This document shows positions 61,748-64,000 of a DNA stretch of 64,000 nucleotides, in pieces. The notes beneath the pieces are model-generated. The model searched no databases and was not told the origin of the DNA. It saw only the letters and a program-made list of their open reading frames with translations. The translations under genes and the position numbers were made by a program. The number at the start of each line of letters is the position of its first letter. Within the stretch, counting starts at the first letter, position 1. Source of the DNA: Zoogloeaceae bacterium. GTDB taxonomy: Bacteria; Pseudomonadota; Gammaproteobacteria; Burkholderiales; Rhodocyclaceae. The DNA lies in the NCBI GenBank assembly GCA_024235595.1, contig JACKMC010000001.1, positions 186,001 to 250,000 on the forward strand. Direction: 5' to 3'.

Positions 61748-62271
61748 AGCTCCACCTCGGCGGGGGCGAGGATGTGCAGGTCGTGGCCCGCGGCGAGCTG
61801 CGGCAGGCGGGTCTCGAGCACCTGCCAGCCGCGGTGACTGATGGTGCCGCTGAAGGGCGGCTCGCCGACCACGTTGCCGGTGACCCGGTTGGCCGCCGCA
61901 TCGAAGCCTTCGGCGAGGGTGACGTGGCTGCCCTCGGCCTCGTCGCGGACCGGGCCGATCGAGAAGTTCTCGCGCAGGACCTTGCGACAGCCCTCGTGCA
62001 CCACGCGGCTGGCGGCGCCCACGTCCGCGTCGGAGTAGGCGGCGACGTCTTCCTGGATGAAATCGATGAAGCGCGCCTCGCGCTGCAGCAGGCCCAGCAG
62101 TTGCAGCGCCGCGTCGGGAGCGGCCTGCTGCAGCGGCTGCGCTTCGGCGGCGGGCGGCGCGCTGTCGAGGGCGCCGACACGGGCGGCAAAGGCCGGGTTG
62201 GCAACGATTCTGAAGAAGCTGCTCAGGGCGAGGGAAATTCGGCCCATCAGGGATGGTTTCGCGGTGGACAT
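61744..62271 (-). CDS. DUF2760 protein of the Hsp70-like cluster
   Basis: 175 residues. The N-terminal SLMGRISLALSSFFRIV is amphipathic. The domain LQLLGLLQREARFIDFIQEDVAAYSDADVGAASRVVHEGCRKVL is the DUF2760 signature, a family found almost only before paired Hsp70-like genes. It is the first gene of the minus-strand trio. Function unknown; it could be a co-chaperone or client adaptor. Confidence 0.88.
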   Translation of the reverse strand: MSTAKPSLMGRISLALSSFFRIVANPAFAARVGALDSAPPAAEAQPLQQAAPDAALQLLGLLQREARFIDFIQEDVAAYSDADVGAASRVVHEGCRKVLRENFSIGPVRDEAEGSHVTLAEGFDAAANRVTGNVVGEPPFSGTISHRGWQVLETRLPQLAAGHDLHILAPAEVEL

Positions 62272-62360
62272 GGATGCTCCTGAAAGGGGGCGCCGGCGGT
62301 TGGCGAGGCGCCCGCCCGGCGGCGCGCCGGGTCAAGCCTGCAAGGCTACCCGGAAAACGA

Positions 62361-62386
62361 GCAAAAGGCCCCTGAGGGCCTTTTGC
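62361..62386 (-). terminator. Terminator downstream of the phasin gene
   Basis: 11-bp perfect stem (GCAAAAGGCCC) with a four-base loop. On the minus strand it follows the phasin stop by about 50 bases and is trailed by a short T-rich stretch (TCGTTTTC). It separates phasin from the Hsp70-like operon. Confidence 0.8.
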
Positions 62387-62437
62387 GGGACTACCCGATC
62401 GATGCTGCGCAGCCCAGTGGACCGCGCCCGCCGATCG

Positions 62438-63019
62438 TTAGCTTGCGGACTTGACTGCCGAGGCGACGGCCTTGGTGTTCTTGGCAAGGTTCTCGACGGC
62501 CAGCGCGGTGGCGCTCTCGATGTTGGTCTGGGTGGTATCGGCCAGTTCCTTGGCGACCTTGGCGGCACTCTCGTAGCTCGACGAGGCGCTGGCGATCGCG
62601 CTCTTCATGGCTTCCACGGCGGCTTCGGAGCCGGCCGGGGCGTTCTTGAAGAGCTCGTCCAGTGCCGCGGTGAACTTCCCGGCCAGGGTGCTGGCCTGCG
62701 CTTCATAGAGCTTGGTCAGGGCGTCCTTGGTCTCGTTGCCGATGGTGGTCAGGGCACGCGCATAGGCAATGCCTTGTTCCGCGCCCGGGTTGAGCAGGCC
62801 GAGCTGCAGCTCGAGCAGTGCCTTGGGCTCCTTGACCGCGGCCAGCGCCTGCGCATAGCTGGAACCCTCTTCCATGGTGCTGCGCGCCGTGGAGATGTTC
62901 AGTGCGGAAACCCGCTCGACGGCGCCGAGCATGGTGTTGGTGGCCGAGGTGCCAGTCTCGAGGCCGGCTTCGAGCTCGGCTTTGACGGTGGCAACGAATT
63001 TTTCGGGCGTGGCGGACAT
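62438..63019 (-). CDS. Phasin family protein
   Basis: 193 residues from an ATG with GAGGAG. The N-terminus TPEKFVATVKAELEAG and long amphipathic helices (ALTTIGNETKDALTKLYEAQAS) match phasin_2. It coats polyhydroxyalkanoate granules and controls their number and size. No pha synthesis genes are in the window. Palindromic elements upstream are described separately. Confidence 0.9.
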   Translation of the reverse strand: MSATPEKFVATVKAELEAGLETGTSATNTMLGAVERVSALNISTARSTMEEGSSYAQALAAVKEPKALLELQLGLLNPGAEQGIAYARALTTIGNETKDALTKLYEAQASTLAGKFTAALDELFKNAPAGSEAAVEAMKSAIASASSSYESAAKVAKELADTTQTNIESATALAVENLAKNTKAVASAVKSAS

Positions 63020-63071
63020 GTCGAACTCCTCAGGATGGATCGTCGGAACAGGGGTGCTGCATTCGCCCTTA

Positions 63072-63086
63072 TGTTGCATCGCAACA
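63072..63086. promoter_or_regulatory. Palindrome upstream of phasin
   Basis: TGTTGC-ATC-GCAACA, a perfect 6-bp-arm palindrome, 53 bases upstream of the phasin ATG and close to where a promoter would lie. Phasin genes are normally repressed by PhaR at GC(A)-rich sites near the promoter; assignment to PhaR is inference. Confidence 0.45.
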
Positions 63087-63225
63087 ATGCGGATTGCAAG
63101 TTCTTTTTGACACTTTGTTTCATTTGCCAGCCATGAGATGGCGAGATAAGAACGGCATCCTGATGGCAGGATGCCGTAAAGGGTGACGCCACCAAAGGGA
63201 CGGATTCATGCTCCGTCTGCGCGGG

Positions 63226-63242
63226 TTGCAGCGCATTGCAGC
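63226..63242 (+). repeat. Direct repeat of TTGCAGC at 10-bp spacing
   Basis: TTGCAGC occurs at 63226 and 63236, exactly one helical turn apart, in the 63020-63404 non-coding interval, followed by GCATG. It shares the TTGC/GCAA core with the palindrome near the phasin start, so both may be sites of one regulator. No gene is seen in the interval. Confidence 0.35.
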
Positions 63243-63335
63243 ATGTCTGCGCGGCATGACAGCAGTGTGTCGGGGCGACGACTGCGTGCAAAACTGGCTA
63301 TGCTGCCGTCGCCCCCGCCTACTCCTGCCGGGCGC

Positions 63336-63364
63336 AAAAAAAGCCCGCCTGGGAAAGGGCGGGC
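63336..63364 (-). terminator. Intrinsic terminator of the formate dehydrogenase gamma-subunit transcript
   Basis: 7-bp GC stem (GCCCGCC, 63343-63349 with 63358-63364), loop of eight. On the minus strand it is followed by seven T (63336-63342). It lies 41 bases after the small periplasmic gene. Confidence 0.88.
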
Positions 63365-63404
63365 CTGGAGGCAGGGGCAAGGGACGGCCCCTGATGGGGA
63401 CTTG

Positions 63405-63635
63405 TCAGCGGGCGGGCGTGCTCGCCTGGCTGGCCTGCCGGATCTGTGCCCAGCGCGCCGCGACCCTGTCCTGGGCCTCGGCCAGTGCGGCGTTTTCCTG
63501 TGCCGCCGCTTCGGCCGCCTTGGCCTTCTTGGCCTCGGCCTCGAGTTGCTGCGCTTCGCTCGGCGCAGGCAGCCTGGCGAGTGCGCTCCCCGACAGTGCA
63601 AGGGCCACGGCTGCAAGAATCATGCGTTTGTTCAT
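63405..63635 (-). CDS. Small periplasmic Ala/Glu-rich protein after the formate dehydrogenase gamma subunit
   Basis: 76 residues. Signal peptide at residues 1-21 (cleavage after ALA). The mature part is one long helix, QQLEAEAKKAKAAEAAAQEN and on, ending in RQASQASTPAR. No family recognised. It starts 11 bases after the gamma-subunit stop, with the TGA overlapping the GAGGAG ribosome site, so it belongs to the fdh operon. Confidence 0.75.
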   Translation of the reverse strand: MNKRMILAAVALALSGSALARLPAPSEAQQLEAEAKKAKAAEAAAQENAALAEAQDRVAARWAQIRQASQASTPAR

Positions 63636-63646
63636 TGCGGATCTCC

Positions 63647-64000
63647 TCAGTGTACGGTCGAGGGCTTGTGGCCCGGGCGCGGCGCGTTGTCGGGAATGCG
63701 CTCGCCACGGGCTTCGCGGTACCAGTATTCGTGGTGCTCCCTGGCCCAGGTCTCGTCTACATAGCCGGTCTTCATGCCGTCGAGTGCGCCTTCCATGCCG
63801 ATCGTGCCGATGTAGATATGGGCCAGCGACAGCGCCACGAAGAGCATTGCGCCGCCGGAATGGAGCATGTGGGCGAGCTGCATGTCCTGGCGGGTCTGGC
63901 CGAACAGCGGGAAGTCGAGGATGAGCCCGGTGCCGCCCACCATCAGGCCGAGAAACACCACGCCCAGCCAGAACCAGGTCTTCTCGCCGAAGTTGAAGCG
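63647..64000 (-). CDS. Formate dehydrogenase gamma subunit, cytochrome b556 type (5' end outside window)
   Basis: The frame runs to the window edge; 117 codons are visible. RFNFGEKTWFWLGVVFLGLMVGGTGLILDF is one membrane helix, then HMLHSGGAMLFVALSLAHIYIGTIG with haem-ligand His, and the family end MEGALDGMKTGYVDETWAREHHEYWY. It takes electrons from the formate dehydrogenase to quinone in the inner membrane. Together with fdhD, mobA, DUF3305 and DUF3306 at 48-51 kb it shows that the strain makes a membrane Mo-formate dehydrogenase. Confidence 0.93.
   Translation of the reverse strand, partial: RFNFGEKTWFWLGVVFLGLMVGGTGLILDFPLFGQTRQDMQLAHMLHSGGAMLFVALSLAHIYIGTIGMEGALDGMKTGYVDETWAREHHEYWYREARGERIPDNAPRPGHKPSTVH

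Overview
The window is a gene-dense, high-GC chromosomal segment from a betaproteobacterium. It is most likely a Rhodocyclales organism of the Azoarcus/Thauera type. Lineage is inferred from gene content: a phasin, a PEP-CTERM protein, cytochrome c' beside a b561-type cytochrome, a DUF3305/DUF3306/fdhD formate dehydrogenase accessory set, GcvA-type LysR regulators, and a very long tandem UvrA. No rRNA, tRNA, CRISPR array or intact insertion sequence was seen.

Layout. 1-5.3 kb: 3' part of a tandem-duplicated UvrA translationally coupled to a b561-type cytochrome and a DUF3820 gene, converging on a cytochrome c' gene. 5.5-18.6 kb: housekeeping and catabolic genes (HCCA-isomerase-like, haloacetate-dehalogenase-like, two LysR regulators, an SDR, an SLC13/DASS carboxylate transporter, a hemerythrin, a PD40 propeller protein, membrane and lipoproteins, argC). 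18.6-26.7 kb: REP-like repeats, a UbiB/ABC1 protein with a DUF6781-type partner, a gene-poor scar, an AraC regulator, a CHRD/PEP-CTERM protein, an SGNH-type hydrolase, an MDR oxidoreductase and a ChrR-like cupin.

27.0-33.6 kb holds the most unusual locus. A 141-residue protein made almost wholly of Gly/Ser/Lys hexapeptide repeats is followed by a PrtD-type ABC exporter, an HlyD-type adaptor and an APH-fold kinase-like protein. A BioF2/CelD-like acyltransferase with a TPR tail is divergent from them. I read this as a dedicated type I export system for a low-complexity, possibly modified peptide.

33.7-41.2 kb: a C45 acyltransferase coupled to a class III aminotransferase, small proteins, a DJ-1/PfpI protein, an EamA exporter coupled to a GlxA/AraC regulator, and an MscS channel. 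41.5-42.4 kb: a cyclase-FHA fusion. 42.6-45.9 kb: an operon of visibly lower GC (permease, CxxC thioredoxin-like protein, rhodanese, OsmC, CDF exporter) that looks acquired. 46.4-47.2 kb: two unrecognised small genes, one Cys-rich. 47.2-50.8 kb: AIM24, DUF3306, DUF3305, fdhD and mobA. 50.8-55.0 kb: RavA/ViaA-like AAA-VWA pair with DUF364 and a membrane protein, followed by a truncated flavodoxin pseudogene. 57.1-62.3 kb: DUF2760 with two divergent Hsp70-like proteins, overlapping stop to start. 62.4-64 kb: phasin, a small periplasmic protein and the 3' part of a formate dehydrogenase gamma subunit, which fits the accessory genes at 48-51 kb.

Coordinates of starts were chosen by Shine-Dalgarno position, overlap with upstream stops and family length. 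All family calls are from reading translated motifs; no database search was possible.
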